64,000 bases of DNA. Source: Bacillus sp. BP-3 (GTDB lineage: Bacteria > Bacillota > Bacilli > Bacillales > Bacillaceae_G). The DNA is taken from NCBI RefSeq assembly GCF_028401955.1, contig NZ_JAQOTJ010000001.1, positions 467,138 to 531,137 on the forward strand. The letters are read 5' to 3'. The notes beneath the pieces are model-generated. The model worked only from the letters and a program-made list of their open reading frames with translations, was not told where the DNA came from and made no database searches. A program made the position numbers and the translations under genes. Shown here one piece after another: positions 9,340-17,781 of this stretch; positions within the stretch are counted from its first letter, which is position 1, and every line of letters begins with the position of its first letter.

Positions 9340-9747
9340 GTGAAATTGACAGTATATCATGACGGTCAGTATTTTGTAGGAATGATTGAGCGAGAAGAAA
9401 AAGGGAAGTTGTATGCAGTACGGCACATTTTTGGTGCTGAACCGTCTGATGAAGAAGTGTTTTTGTTTGTAAATGATACGTTATTACCGTATTTTAATCG
9501 TTATGCGAAATGCGGAGTAGAAATGAAACAGCAAAAGCGTCCGAAAAATGTAAAACGCATGATTCGGCAAGCAGCAAGGGAATTAAAAACTTCAAAGTTT
9601 ACGAAAGCACAAGAAGCTATTCAGTTATCGTATGAAGTGCAAAAAAAAGAGAAGCAAGTGCAATCGAAAGAAATGCGAGAAATGGAAAAGCGGAAAAAAC
9701 GTGCCTTAAAAGTGCAAAAAGCGAAACAGAAACATCGTGGTCATTAA
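9340..9747 (+). CDS. yjdF: YjdF family protein (DUF2992)
   Basis: A GTG at 9340 lies seven bases after AAAGGAGGG and yields MKLTVYHDGQYFVGMIE, the typical family start; an in-frame ATG at 9316 lies before that ribosome site. The 135-residue protein has a folded N-terminal half and a very basic, probably helical C-terminal half rich in Lys, Glu and Gln. The family has no firm biochemical role; riboswitch control suggests it helps handle heteroaromatic compounds. It is a single-gene unit closed by a strong terminator. Confidence 0.9.
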   Translation: MKLTVYHDGQYFVGMIEREEKGKLYAVRHIFGAEPSDEEVFLFVNDTLLPYFNRYAKCGVEMKQQKRPKNVKRMIRQAARELKTSKFTKAQEAIQLSYEVQKKEKQVQSKEMREMEKRKKRALKVQKAKQKHRGH

Positions 9748-9749
9748 GA

Positions 9750-9786
9750 AAAACGTCTTCGAGCAAGGTCTCGAAGACGTTTTTTA
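9750..9786 (+). terminator. terminator of yjdF
   Basis: AAACGTCTTCGAG pairs with CTCGAAGACGTTT around CAAGGT, with T residues following. Confidence 0.93.
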
Positions 9787-9878
9787 GTGAAACATGGCTA
9801 CAAAGCAAGTAAGTTTACTTGTATTTTAGAAATGGTTATTGGTAAGATACAGATAGAGATATGTGAGGAGGGAAAGCT

Positions 9879-10313
9879 TTGATTAACTTTAACTTTTTTA
9901 TGAATGACGTTGTTCGTCAAGCACGTGAAGAAATCGTAGCAGCTGGTTATACAGAATTAACAACGCCGGAAGCTGTAGATGAAGCATTGCAAAAGAAAGG
10001 TACAACACTTGTAATGATAAATTCTGTATGCGGCTGTGCAGGGGGAATTGCGCGTCCAGCAGCAGCTCATTCTATTCATTATGATAAACGTCCAGATTAC
10101 CTAGTTACTGTGTTTGCAGGTCAAGATAAAGAGGCAACAGCACGTGCTCGTGAATATTTTGAGGGATATCCACCATCTTCTCCATCGTTTGCACTATTGA
10201 AAGATGGAAAGATTGTAACGATGGTTGAGCGTCATGAGATTGAAGGTCATGACCCAATGCAAGTTATCGCGAAATTACAATCGTACTTTGAAGAACATTG
10301 TGATGAAATGTAA
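9879..10313 (+). CDS. brxB: bacilliredoxin BrxB (YqiW/YphP family)
   Basis: Bacilliredoxins remove bacillithiol from oxidised protein thiols. The CGC active site (C51 and C53) lies in [13 protein letters not shown], followed by family stretches such as [15 protein letters not shown] and [16 protein letters not shown]. The start is TTG at 9879, six bases after GAGGAGGG. The 144-residue length fits. The match is closest to B. subtilis BrxB (YqiW), in keeping with the yqiX-like transporter genes next door. Confidence 0.95.
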   Translation: MINFNFFMNDVVRQAREEIVAAGYTELTTPEAVDEALQKKGTTLVMINSVCGCAGGIARPAAAHSIHYDKRPDYLVTVFAGQDKEATARAREYFEGYPPSSPSFALLKDGKIVTMVERHEIEGHDPMQVIAKLQSYFEEHCDEM

Positions 10314-10324
10314 TATACGTTTTT

Positions 10325-10361
10325 AGAACCGTTAAGAATATAATCTTAACGGTTCTTTTTT
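10325..10361 (+). terminator. terminator of brxB
   Basis: AGAACCGTTAAGA pairs perfectly with TCTTAACGGTTCT around ATATAA, followed by T residues. Confidence 0.93.
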
Positions 10362-10457
10362 ATGTATAATACAAGTTTTTTATGCATATAATTATGCAGT
10401 GTATATTAATTAATTTCTGTTATGGAAAGAAAAATAAATTTATTTTTATTTTATTTA

Positions 10458-10510
10458 TTGCATAAAAATCAATATGTTGCTACAATACATTCATCGAATA
10501 AAAATTCTAT
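10458..10510 (+). promoter_or_regulatory. promoter with ArgR/AhrC box before the arginine-type transporter
   Basis: TTGCAT (10458-10463) and TACAAT (10481-10486) are 17 bases apart, a good SigA promoter. Directly downstream, around the expected transcript start, GAATAAAAATTC (10496-10507) matches the core of the arginine-repressor box (GAAT, four A/T, ATTC). Repression by ArgR/AhrC with arginine is therefore likely, which supports an arginine or related substrate for the transporter. Confidence 0.75.
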
Positions 10511-10547
10511 AAAACAAATAAATATACATTAACTAGGAGGGAAAGTA

Positions 10548-11327
10548 ATGAAGAAGTTTTTATCAATTTCAGTTGCACTTATTTTAATCATGAGTATATT
10601 CACTGCTTGTAGTAAGGGTGGAAATGCAGGAAGTGAAAATAAAAAGAAAGTGTTAGTTATGGGAACGTCTGCAGATTACAAACCGTATGAATATGTCGAT
10701 GCAAAAAAGAGTGAAGATATTATCGGTTTCGATATCGATGTTATGAACTATATTAGTAAAGAATTAGGTTATAAAGTAAAAATTAAAGATATGGATTTTG
10801 GTGGACTGTTAGCATCATTAGAGGCTGGAAAAGTTGACTTTGTTATGGCGGGAATGACGCCGACAGCAGAGCGTAAGAAAAATGCTGATTTTACAGATAT
10901 TTATTTTGTTGCTAAAAATGTAATCATCTCTAAACAAGGTGCAAATATTAGAACATTGCAAGATCTACAAGGGAAAAAAGTAGGAGTGCAAACAGGATCT
11001 ATCCAAGAAGAAAAGGCGAAAGATTTACAAAAACAAGTATCGTTCCAATCTGAAGGACGTGATCGTGTACCAGAACTTATTCAAGAAATTCAAGCAGGGC
11101 GTTTTGATGCAATTATTTTAGAAGATACAGTAGCAAAAGGATATTTAGAAAAAAATAAAGAGTTAAACAGTGTGGAAATTCCAGAAGCTGCAGATGAAGC
11201 TGGTTCAGCGATTGCGCTTCCGAAAAATAGTGATAAGACAGCGGAGTTTAATAAAGTAATTAAGAAAATGAAAGAAAATGGAGAAATGGATAAATTAGTG
11301 AAGAAATGGTTTGGCGGCGCGAAATAA
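10548..11327 (+). CDS. artP: amino acid ABC transporter, substrate-binding lipoprotein (arginine type)
   Basis: This is the extracellular solute receptor of a polar amino acid importer. The signal ends in the lipobox IFTAC, with lipidated C21, so the protein is tethered to the outer face of the membrane. The rest is a type II periplasmic-binding fold of SBP family 3 with VLVMGTSADYKPYEY, a DFVMAGMTPTAERK stretch and the late GQKVGVQTG-like segment. It is 259 residues long. It starts a three-gene operon under an ArgR-type box and resembles B. subtilis YqiX (ArtP). Confidence 0.9.
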   Translation: MKKFLSISVALILIMSIFTACSKGGNAGSENKKKVLVMGTSADYKPYEYVDAKKSEDIIGFDIDVMNYISKELGYKVKIKDMDFGGLLASLEAGKVDFVMAGMTPTAERKKNADFTDIYFVAKNVIISKQGANIRTLQDLQGKKVGVQTGSIQEEKAKDLQKQVSFQSEGRDRVPELIQEIQAGRFDAIILEDTVAKGYLEKNKELNSVEIPEAADEAGSAIALPKNSDKTAEFNKVIKKMKENGEMDKLVKKWFGGAK

Positions 11328-11363
11328 GCCGCCTTTCCTTCTTCTAGGGAGGATTGACTTAGG

Positions 11364-12023
11364 ATGAACTTGGATTTTTCGCAAATAACGCCTTCAATAC
11401 CATATATATTAAAGGGCTTAGAAGTTACATTAAAAATTGTTGTTGTTGCTTCTTTGCTTGGTTTTGCGCTAGGGACGCTATTAGCGCTTTGTAAAATTGC
11501 TAGGATAAAAGTTTTAAGTATAATTGCTGATTTTTATACATCCCTTTTTCGCGGTACACCTCTTGTACTACAATTAATGCTTATTTATTACGGTCTTCCG
11601 CAAATTACAGGTTATGATATTTCGGCATTTTTAGCAGCAGTGTTAGCATTTAGCTTAAATTCAGGTGCATACATGTCAGAAGTGATTCGTGCGGGAATTC
11701 AGGCAGTTGATAAAGGACAAACAGAAGCGGCAATGGCACTTGGTATCCCATATGGTAAGATGATGCGAAATATAATTTTACCACAAGCATTAAAAAATAT
11801 TTTACCTGCATTAGTAAATGAATTTGTTACATTAACGAAAGAGTCCGCGGTTGTTACTGTAATCGGTGCAACAGACTTAATGCGCCGTGCGTATATTGTT
11901 GGGGGCGAGACATTGTCTTATTTTGAACCGCTTTTATTTGTCGGTATGATTTATTACATTCTTGTTATTATTCTTACATTCATTGGGAAAGCAGTTGAAG
12001 GGAGAATGAAGAAAAGTGATTAA
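11364..12023 (+). CDS. artQ: amino acid ABC transporter permease
   Basis: This is the membrane subunit of the importer, with about five membrane segments in 219 residues. The EAA loop that contacts the ATPase is seen as [12 protein letters not shown] followed by [28 protein letters not shown] precedes the ATG. Its end overlaps the start of the ATPase gene by eight bases, showing translational coupling. It resembles YqiY (ArtQ). Confidence 0.92.
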   Translation: MNLDFSQITPSIPYILKGLEVTLKIVVVASLLGFALGTLLALCKIARIKVLSIIADFYTSLFRGTPLVLQLMLIYYGLPQITGYDISAFLAAVLAFSLNSGAYMSEVIRAGIQAVDKGQTEAAMALGIPYGKMMRNIILPQALKNILPALVNEFVTLTKESAVVTVIGATDLMRRAYIVGGETLSYFEPLLFVGMIYYILVIILTFIGKAVEGRMKKSD

Positions 12024-12738
12024 AATAAATGACCTTCACAAATCATTTGGAAATAATGAAGTATTAAAAGGGATCACAACAACAATTGGACAAGGTGAAG
12101 TGGTCGCAATTATTGGGCCGTCTGGATCAGGGAAATCAACGTTTTTACGTTGCATGAATTTATTAGAAGAACCATCTGGCGGACAAATTTGGATTGATGA
12201 TCAGGATGTAACGAATCCGGATACAAATATTATGGAAGTTCGTCAGCATGTTGGAATGGTGTTTCAACATTTTCACTTATTTCCTCATATGACAGTGCTA
12301 GAAAATATAACGTATGCTCCTCTTACTGTAAAAGGTACTGCGAAGGAAGAAGCAATAAAAAAAGCTGAAGAATTATTAGAAAAAGTTGGATTACTTGAGA
12401 AAAAGGATGCTTATCCAAATCGCCTTTCGGGTGGACAAAAACAGCGTGTTGCAATTGCAAGAGCATTAGCGATGGAACCGGACGTTATGCTATTTGATGA
12501 ACCGACTTCAGCACTAGATCCAGAAATGGTAAAAGAAGTATTAGAAGTTATGAAATCTCTTGCAACGACAGGAATGACAATGGCAATCGTTACGCACGAA
12601 ATGGGTTTTGCAAAAGAAGTAGCCGATCGTGTTCTCTTTTTAGATGGTGGGAAACTTGTAGAAGATGCGAAGCCAGAGGAATTTTTTACAACTCCGGAAA
12701 GCAAACGTGCTCAAGAATTTTTGCGAAAAATGTTGTAA
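12016..12738 (+). CDS. artR: amino acid ABC transporter ATP-binding protein
   Basis: This is the ATPase of the importer, 240 residues. It has the Walker A motif GPSGSGKST (34-42), the Q-loop in GMVFQHF, the signature LSGGQKQR, Walker B VMLFDEP and the switch His in IVTHEMGFA. The start is a GTG at 12016 overlapping the permease gene; the ribosome site AAGGGAG lies inside the permease coding region. It resembles YqiZ (ArtR). The arginine specificity is inferred from the ArgR box and family. Confidence 0.92.
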   Translation: MIKINDLHKSFGNNEVLKGITTTIGQGEVVAIIGPSGSGKSTFLRCMNLLEEPSGGQIWIDDQDVTNPDTNIMEVRQHVGMVFQHFHLFPHMTVLENITYAPLTVKGTAKEEAIKKAEELLEKVGLLEKKDAYPNRLSGGQKQRVAIARALAMEPDVMLFDEPTSALDPEMVKEVLEVMKSLATTGMTMAIVTHEMGFAKEVADRVLFLDGGKLVEDAKPEEFFTTPESKRAQEFLRKML

Positions 12739-12766
12739 CATGTAAACGTTACGTGAATAATAAGGG

Positions 12767-12797
12767 AAAAAGGATGACATTTTGTCATCCTTTTCTT
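12767..12797 (+). terminator. terminator of the transporter operon
   Basis: AAAAGGATGACA pairs with TGTCATCCTTTT around TTT. Confidence 0.92.
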
Positions 12798-12841
12798 TAT
12801 ACTTATGTTGAAAGTAGTTCGTACATAATAGGAGCGTTAAC

Positions 12842-13810
12842 ATGTTTAAAATTGGATATCGAACAGTGAAAACAGCAGTTGGAACTGCCTTGGCTGTGTG
12901 GATTGCTCAATTACTTCATTTGGAATTTAGTAGCACGGCCGGAATTCTTGTCATTTTATGTGTACAAAATACAAAAAGAAAATCATTAGAAGTATCTATC
13001 CATCGCTTTGTAGCTTGTTTACTTTCTATGGTGTTTGCTTTTTTTATTTTTGAATCGATAGGCTATACACCGTTAACACTTGGAATTTTATTACTTTTGT
13101 TTATTCCAAGTGCAGTTATGCTTAAGATTCAAGAGGGGATTGTTACAAGCTCTGTTATTGTTTTTCATTTATATTCACTGCAAAAAATTACATGGCCCAT
13201 TGTTGGAAATGAGATTGCAATTTTAACGGTTGGAATTAGTGTTGCTTTGCTAATTAATTTGTATATGCCAAGCGTTGAAGGTGAGCTAAAAGAGTATCAA
13301 CAAAAAGTGGAATTTAATTTTAAGACGATTCTATTTGAAATGGCTGCCTATTTAAGAAATCGTGAAAGTGTGTGGAATGGAAAAGAGCTTATTGAAACAG
13401 AAACATTACTTGAGAAGGCAAAAGAGTTGTCTTTTATAAAGCTGGAAAATCAGTTTATGCGTGAAGATGATTATTACTATCGTTATTTTCAAATGCGTCA
13501 GCAACAGTTCGAAATTTTAGAAAGAGTTATGCCGCTAGTTGCTTCGTTATCTTGGTCATATGAACAAGCGGGTATGGTGGCGGATGTAATTGAAAATGTC
13601 GGGAATGGCATTCGCCCAGAAAGTACAGGGGTTATATCATTAAGACAGCTTCAAGAGATGCGAGAAATCTTTCGAGAAATGCCGCTTCCAGAAACACGAG
13701 AAGAATTTGAAACGCGTGCTAAGCTCGTTCAGCTCGTCTATGAAATAGAGCAATTTTTACTCATTAAAAGTCGATTTATAGGGAAATATAACATTAAAGA
13801 ATTAATATAA
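12842..13810 (+). CDS. YqjA-like aromatic acid exporter family membrane protein
   Basis: The first 145 residues contain about four to five membrane segments, including LLSMVFAFFIF and AILTVGISVALLINLYM. The remaining 175 residues are soluble, helical and charged. This layout and the 322-residue length match B. subtilis YqjA (DUF939, aromatic acid exporter family). Function is not proven for the Bacillus members. AGGAG precedes the ATG at 12842. A transpeptidase gene follows after 17 bases and may be cotranscribed. Confidence 0.85.
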   Translation: MFKIGYRTVKTAVGTALAVWIAQLLHLEFSSTAGILVILCVQNTKRKSLEVSIHRFVACLLSMVFAFFIFESIGYTPLTLGILLLLFIPSAVMLKIQEGIVTSSVIVFHLYSLQKITWPIVGNEIAILTVGISVALLINLYMPSVEGELKEYQQKVEFNFKTILFEMAAYLRNRESVWNGKELIETETLLEKAKELSFIKLENQFMREDDYYYRYFQMRQQQFEILERVMPLVASLSWSYEQAGMVADVIENVGNGIRPESTGVISLRQLQEMREIFREMPLPETREEFETRAKLVQLVYEIEQFLLIKSRFIGKYNIKELI

Positions 13811-13827
13811 GAAGGACGGAATGAGGT

Positions 13828-14415
13828 ATGTCATATCTTCTTTCATTCATATTATGTATTTCCCTATCACCCCTTTGGCCGCTCGGTGATAATCCGCGTG
13901 TTGGCGATCCGCTTATTATCGTCAATAAACAAACGAACCAACTTGCATATATTCAGGATGGAAAGATACAAAATACATTTCCGGTCGCAACAGGTAAAAC
14001 GAATGATTTAACGCCAGAAGGTACATTTGATGTTGTGATGAAGGTGAAAAATCCGTATTATATTGCGAAGAATATCCCAGGTGGTTCACCGGCAAATCCG
14101 CTCGGTTCAAGATGGATAGGTTTTAATGCCAGGGGTACTGATGGTAGTAAATATGGGATACACGGAACAAATCAGCCAAGCTCCATTGGCAAGTATGTTT
14201 CGCAAGGGTGTATTCGAATGCATAAACAAGATGTAGAGTATTTGTACGATCGTATTCCGATTGGTACAAAAGTATGGATTGTGAAATCAAAAAAATCATT
14301 TGAGCAGCTTGCGAAAGAAAAGGGTGCAATTGCTTACGAAGAAAGCCAGCAGTATCTGTTGGCTTTTTATTATATTATATCTTGTCTTGACATGTGTTCA
14401 TATAACATGCGTTAA
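13828..14415 (+). CDS. L,D-transpeptidase (YkuD family) with an unusual C-terminal tail
   Basis: YkuD-domain enzymes form 3-3 cross-links in peptidoglycan through an active-site cysteine. An N-terminal hydrophobic segment (YLLSFILCISLSPLW) suggests export. The catalytic region is intact: HGTNQP followed by SQGCIRMHK. The domain ends near residue 165 with KVWIVKSKKS. About the last 24 residues (from 172) are read through a hairpin-plus-T structure at 14342-14372 that looks like the gene's own terminator, so an older stop codon seems to have been lost. The tail is hydrophobic and lacks family support. AAGGACGGAATGAG precedes the ATG. Confidence 0.88.
   Translation: MSYLLSFILCISLSPLWPLGDNPRVGDPLIIVNKQTNQLAYIQDGKIQNTFPVATGKTNDLTPEGTFDVVMKVKNPYYIAKNIPGGSPANPLGSRWIGFNARGTDGSKYGIHGTNQPSSIGKYVSQGCIRMHKQDVEYLYDRIPIGTKVWIVKSKKSFEQLAKEKGAIAYEESQQYLLAFYYIISCLDMCSYNMR
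14342..14372 (+). terminator. probable terminator lying inside the transpeptidase frame
   Basis: AAAGCCAGCA (14342-14351) pairs with TGTTGGCTTT (14357-14366) around GTATC, then T-rich sequence. It precedes the annotated stop at 14415. Confidence 0.7.
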
Positions 14416-14426
14416 TGATGATAACA

Positions 14427-14574
14427 TAAAGTGAAACTTCCCTCAGTGGGGGGAGCTTCATCCCCACAATGAGGATTAGTTGAACCAACCGGGCTTTTAC
14501 AGGCAGTTTCTTCCTTGTTTCTCTCTGAAGTCTTACTGCCCGTTAAAGCGGGATAAAGTGAAATTTTCATCAGG
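14427..14574 (+). repeat. dispersed repeat family 1, copy A (full length)
   Basis: The element starts TAAAGTGAAACTTCC and ends with ATAAAGTGAAATTTTC. Inside are a first hairpin (CCTCAGTGGGG with CCCCACAATGAGG, 14440-14474), the conserved line ATTAGTTGAACCAACCGGGC, and a second hairpin (GGCAGT with ACTGCC). The same order is found at 46819-46956 and, shortened, at 28920-29012 and 36035-36120. It begins 11 bases after the transpeptidase stop in the same orientation as that gene. It resembles bcr-type repeats of the B. cereus group; the exact class was not determined. Confidence 0.8.
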
Positions 14575-14635
14575 AGAACTGGTACTACTCGTGAATACAG
14601 TATAAATAAAGATTATGTAAAAAGGAGTTGCTGTT

Positions 14636-14875
14636 ATGTATACGAATCTTAGACTACCATACATTCAGTTCTTAATTGGTGCTCTTGCAATTATTACTTT
14701 CATATTGGCAACTTTTAATATATGTCCATTTTCATTAGCTGTCTTTTCTATTGCTCTTCTTAATTTTACTTTTGCACTAAGTGCTTATTATGAGCAACAA
14801 TATCCAAACTTTGTTCTCTCACTAGGAATGGGAATTGCATTTAGTATTGCAGGACTTATTATTATGGCAACATAA
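14636..14875 (+). CDS. small integral membrane protein, function unknown
   Basis: This 79-residue protein has three hydrophobic stretches: about 10-29, 31-50 and 58-78, joined by short polar turns (YYEQQYPN near 52-59). AAAAAGGAG lies six bases before the ATG, so translation is credible. I do not recognise the family. It is followed at once by a bidirectional terminator shared with the convergent Prli42 gene. Confidence 0.7.
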   Translation: MYTNLRLPYIQFLIGALAIITFILATFNICPFSLAVFSIALLNFTFALSAYYEQQYPNFVLSLGMGIAFSIAGLIIMAT

Positions 14876-14902
14876 AAGGGGGAGAATATTCCCCCTTTTT
14901 TT
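14874..14902. terminator. bidirectional terminator
   Basis: AAAAGGGGGA and TCCCCCTTTT pair around GAATAT, with T runs on both strands. It ends the small membrane protein gene (+) and the Prli42 gene (-). Confidence 0.9.
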
Positions 14903-14993
14903 ACCAAAACATGCTTATGCCAGTAAGCAGTGTTGTAACAAGCATTGAAATTAACATGACATAAACCATAATTTTTTGCATTTTTTTACTCAT
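14901..14993 (-). CDS. prli42: Prli42-type stressosome-associated membrane miniprotein
   Basis: A 30-residue protein is encoded: it begins MSKKMQKIMVYVML and ends GISMFW. A short basic N-terminus is followed by one membrane helix, as in Prli42, the miniprotein that anchors the stressosome in Listeria and has Bacillus homologues. CAAGGAGG lies eight bases before the ATG at 14993 on the minus strand. The gene is too short for usual ORF cut-offs. The assignment rests on length, the conserved K-K-x-x-K-x-M-V pattern and topology. Confidence 0.85.
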   Translation of the reverse strand: MSKKMQKIMVYVMLISMLVTTLLTGISMFW

Positions 14994-15099
14994 ACATAGA
15001 TCCTCCTTGCGAATCTTTTCAATCTTATTGTATATACAAACGAAATTTGGTACAAGGGTCTATTATGAGACATTTTCTACATAAGTTCATTTTAACCTT

Positions 15100-15393
15100 T
15101 CAACATATAGGTCTTTGCTATGTAGCAATAAAACAAGATTTGTACTTGCGTTCTCCTTTTGTTTTAATCCTTGCATGTGGCAGAAAAAGGTTCTGACCCC
15201 TTCTATGTACAACCAAATGCTCTTGCTCCCTTAAAAAGAGTTTTTTAATCTGTAAAATTTGAATTCAATTAGCAGAGATAAAGAAAGCTTCAACTAATTA
15301 AAATTTCACTTTATATATCTTCTCCTTCGAAACTTTTACAGAATTCTGTTATAATAGTCATTGTTACATACATAACGCAGGAGGCGTATTCTC
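15100..15393 (+). repeat. dispersed repeat family 2, copy 1, and gap before pepT-like gene
   Basis: From 15100 to about 15250 the sequence carries the family 2 landmarks: TTTCAACATATAGG, CTTGCATGTGGCAG, AAAAGGTTCTGACC, CTTCTATGTACAACC and AATGCTCTTG. The same landmarks recur near 47480-47615 on this strand and, reversed, near 16600-16783 and 19315-19440. A fragment like family 1 (TTCAACTAATTAAAATTTCA, minus sense) lies at 15289-15308. The promoter of the next gene is probably at the end of the gap (TTATAAT near 15350). Confidence 0.6.
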
Positions 15394-16512
15394 ATGATTA
15401 ATCAAGAACGTTTAGTGAATGAATTTATGGAACTTGTGCAAGTGGACTCTGAAACAAAATACGAAGCTGAGATTTGCAAAGTGTTAAAAGAAAAATTCTC
15501 TTCTTTAGGCGTTGAAGTATTTGAAGATGATACAATGGGTGTGACTGGTCACGGGGCTGGTAACTTAGTTTGTACATTACCAGCAACAAAAGAAGGCGTA
15601 GATACAATCTACTTTACTTCTCATATGGATACAGTTGTTCCTGGTAAAGGAATTAAGCCTTCAATTCAAGATGGTTATATCGTATCTGACGGTACAACAA
15701 TTTTAGGTGCTGATGATAAAGCTGGACTTGCATCTATGTTTGAAGCAATTCGCGTGTTAAAAGAGAAGAATATAACGCACGGAAAAATAGAATTTATCAT
15801 TACAGTTGGTGAAGAATCTGGTCTTGTTGGTGCAAAAGCATTAGATCGTGAACGCATTACAGCGAAATATGGTTATGCATTAGATAGCGATGGAAAAGTT
15901 GGAGAAATCGTTGTTGCAGCACCAACGCAAGCGAAAGTAAATGCAATTATTCGCGGGAAAACAGCTCACGCTGGTGTAGCACCAGAAAAAGGTGTATCTG
16001 CAATTACAATTGCAGCAAAATCTATTGCAAAAATGCCACTTGGCCGCATTGATTCTGAAACAACTGCGAATATCGGTCGTTTTGAAGGTGGTACACAAAC
16101 AAATATCGTTTGTGACTATGTAGAAATCTTTGCTGAAGCACGTTCTTTAGTAGACGAAAAAATGCAAGAGCAAGTTCGCAAAATGAAAGAAGCATTTGAA
16201 TCTACTGCTAAAGAAATGGGCGGGGAAGCAGAAGTAGAAGTAAAAGTAATGTACCCAGGATTTAAATTTGCTGATGGCGACCACGTTGTAGAAGTTGCAA
16301 AACGTGCTGCTGAAAAAATCGGCCGTACACCATCTCTTCACCAAAGCGGTGGCGGTAGCGATGCAAACGTAATTGCGGGTCACGGTATTCCAACAGTAAA
16401 CTTAGCAGTTGGTTATGAAGAAATTCATACAACAAACGAAAAAATACCTGTTGAAGAACTAGTGAAAACAGCAGAGATGGTTGTTGCAATTATTGAAGAA
16501 GTAGCGAAGTAA
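15394..16512 (+). CDS. M20/peptidase T-like metallopeptidase (YqjE type)
   Basis: This is a two-zinc aminopeptidase of the M20 family; the natural substrate is unknown but is likely small peptides. Metal and catalytic motifs are intact: SHMDTV (H77, D79), LGADDKAG near 108, VGEESGL near 140 and the late QSGGGSDANV. A dimerisation domain lies between. The 372-residue length matches B. subtilis YqjE. CAGGAGGCG precedes the ATG. It is a single-gene unit with its own terminator. Confidence 0.92.
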   Translation: MINQERLVNEFMELVQVDSETKYEAEICKVLKEKFSSLGVEVFEDDTMGVTGHGAGNLVCTLPATKEGVDTIYFTSHMDTVVPGKGIKPSIQDGYIVSDGTTILGADDKAGLASMFEAIRVLKEKNITHGKIEFIITVGEESGLVGAKALDRERITAKYGYALDSDGKVGEIVVAAPTQAKVNAIIRGKTAHAGVAPEKGVSAITIAAKSIAKMPLGRIDSETTANIGRFEGGTQTNIVCDYVEIFAEARSLVDEKMQEQVRKMKEAFESTAKEMGGEAEVEVKVMYPGFKFADGDHVVEVAKRAAEKIGRTPSLHQSGGGSDANVIAGHGIPTVNLAVGYEEIHTTNEKIPVEELVKTAEMVVAIIEEVAK

Positions 16513-16531
16513 TCAAAGAATCGACCAAGTT

Positions 16532-16567
16532 GAAACGCATGGGTGAAATTACCCATGCGTTTTTTTA
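16532..16567 (+). terminator. terminator of the YqjE-like gene
   Basis: AAACGCATGGGT pairs with ACCCATGCGTTT around GAAATT, followed by T residues. Confidence 0.93.
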
Positions 16568-16599
16568 TTGCTTTACGTAAATGGTTTTTAGCCATATAA

Positions 16600-16783
16600 A
16601 TACAAGCTGAAAAAACGACATATAAACCCCTTTCAAGAGCAGTTGGTCATGCATAGTAGCGGTCACAGGGCCTTTTCCTGCCACGTACGAAGTTTTAAAA
16701 CAAAGGAGGCAGACAAGTGCAGACCAATTTGTTTCTCTATAGCAACGGCATTTACGTCGAAAAAATAAAATGGATGTATATAG
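16600..16783 (-). repeat. dispersed repeat family 2, copy 2
   Basis: Read on the minus strand it shows TACGTGGCAGGAAAAGGC, CTGTGACCGCTACTATGCA, GACCAACTGCTCTTG and TTTATATGTCGTTTTTTCA, the family landmarks. Its minus-strand 5' edge (GCTATATACATCC) is directly behind the stop of the MBL gene that ends at 16785. Confidence 0.65.
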
Positions 16784-16784
16784 C

Positions 16785-17705
16785 TTAACAATGCAAAAGC
16801 TCTTTTAGTGTTTTTATATTTTGGTGATAGATTTGCGGAGACGGCCAATTTTTGTAGTCGTTAGGCAATTGAAGCGTTTCGATCTCGTTTTTTTCTTGCA
16901 CAATGGAAGTTAAGTTATGTATATAATCGATTACTTGTAAGAAATTGATATTTGTACCAACCGAACCATGACCTGGTATTGCTATATCAATATCCATCTT
17001 TTCAACCTCTTTTAAAATCTGAATCCATCTTTGTGGATTTGATTCTTCGAAAAATGTGGGATGACAATCAACAAATAATAAATCACCCATGAATATCACT
17101 CTATCCTCTGGAATATACAACATAGCATCGCAAAGGGAATGTCCCCCTCCTAATGTGAAAAGCTTTGCGCTACGTTTCGTCCCACGGAACATAACTCCAT
17201 CTTTAAGAGTTTGTTGTGGTAACGTTAACTCTAGTGTAGGTAATGAGATTTCTAACTCACTTAAAAAGTTAATTTGATCTTCTAAGTTCCTATCATAAGT
17301 TTGCGTTAATTGGTCCTTTAAAGATCGAATATAATTTCTTAGGCCATCAATATCATTTTTTTGTTTACTGATTCGTGATGGATGAGCGATTTTCATTTCG
17401 TCATATGTCATTTGGCTTGAAATAATGGTGCTACCCTTAAACGTTTGGTTCCCTCGAATATGGTCTCCGTGCCAATGACTGTTGATTACCCACGTAACGG
17501 GCTGATTTGCTATCGTTTCTGCTGCGTATTTTAAATCCAGAGAAGCTTGTTGTGTATTAAATGTATCAAAAACAATAGTTGTACCCCCTAAATCAATAAA
17601 TCCAGCATTTGCTGCAGCACCGCCACCTTCTTTTACAATTGCCGCATATATCCCGTTACGAATTTTTTCGAGCTTAAAATGTTTGCTATTAAATTCTTTA
17701 TTCAT
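16785..17705 (-). CDS. MBL-fold (metallo-beta-lactamase superfamily) hydrolase
   Basis: The HWHGDH motif (residues 77-82) supplies zinc ligands, the later GGGHSLCDAM region a further His, and the D of FMGDLLFVD plus the late PGHG complete a two-metal site. The 306-residue protein has no clear signal peptide. A helical insertion rich in charged residues (about 105-155) sits between metal motifs. TTAAGGAGAGAAG precedes the ATG at 17705. The substrate cannot be told; beta-lactam hydrolysis should not be assumed. A family 2 repeat begins right after its stop. Confidence 0.88.
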   Translation of the reverse strand: MNKEFNSKHFKLEKIRNGIYAAIVKEGGGAAANAGFIDLGGTTIVFDTFNTQQASLDLKYAAETIANQPVTWVINSHWHGDHIRGNQTFKGSTIISSQMTYDEMKIAHPSRISKQKNDIDGLRNYIRSLKDQLTQTYDRNLEDQINFLSELEISLPTLELTLPQQTLKDGVMFRGTKRSAKLFTLGGGHSLCDAMLYIPEDRVIFMGDLLFVDCHPTFFEESNPQRWIQILKEVEKMDIDIAIPGHGSVGTNINFLQVIDYIHNLTSIVQEKNEIETLQLPNDYKNWPSPQIYHQNIKTLKELLHC

Positions 17706-17781
17706 TTTCTTCTCTCCTTAAGAGTGTTCGTTATTTTGATTCTATTGCCTTTACAAGACGGATAAACCAGTATAGAAAAAT

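Noticed and set aside
10383-10398. TGCATATAATTATGCA as a second arginine box
   Set aside because: The ends are symmetric but the core is not of the GAAT-N4-ATTC type, and it lies upstream of the promoter without further support.
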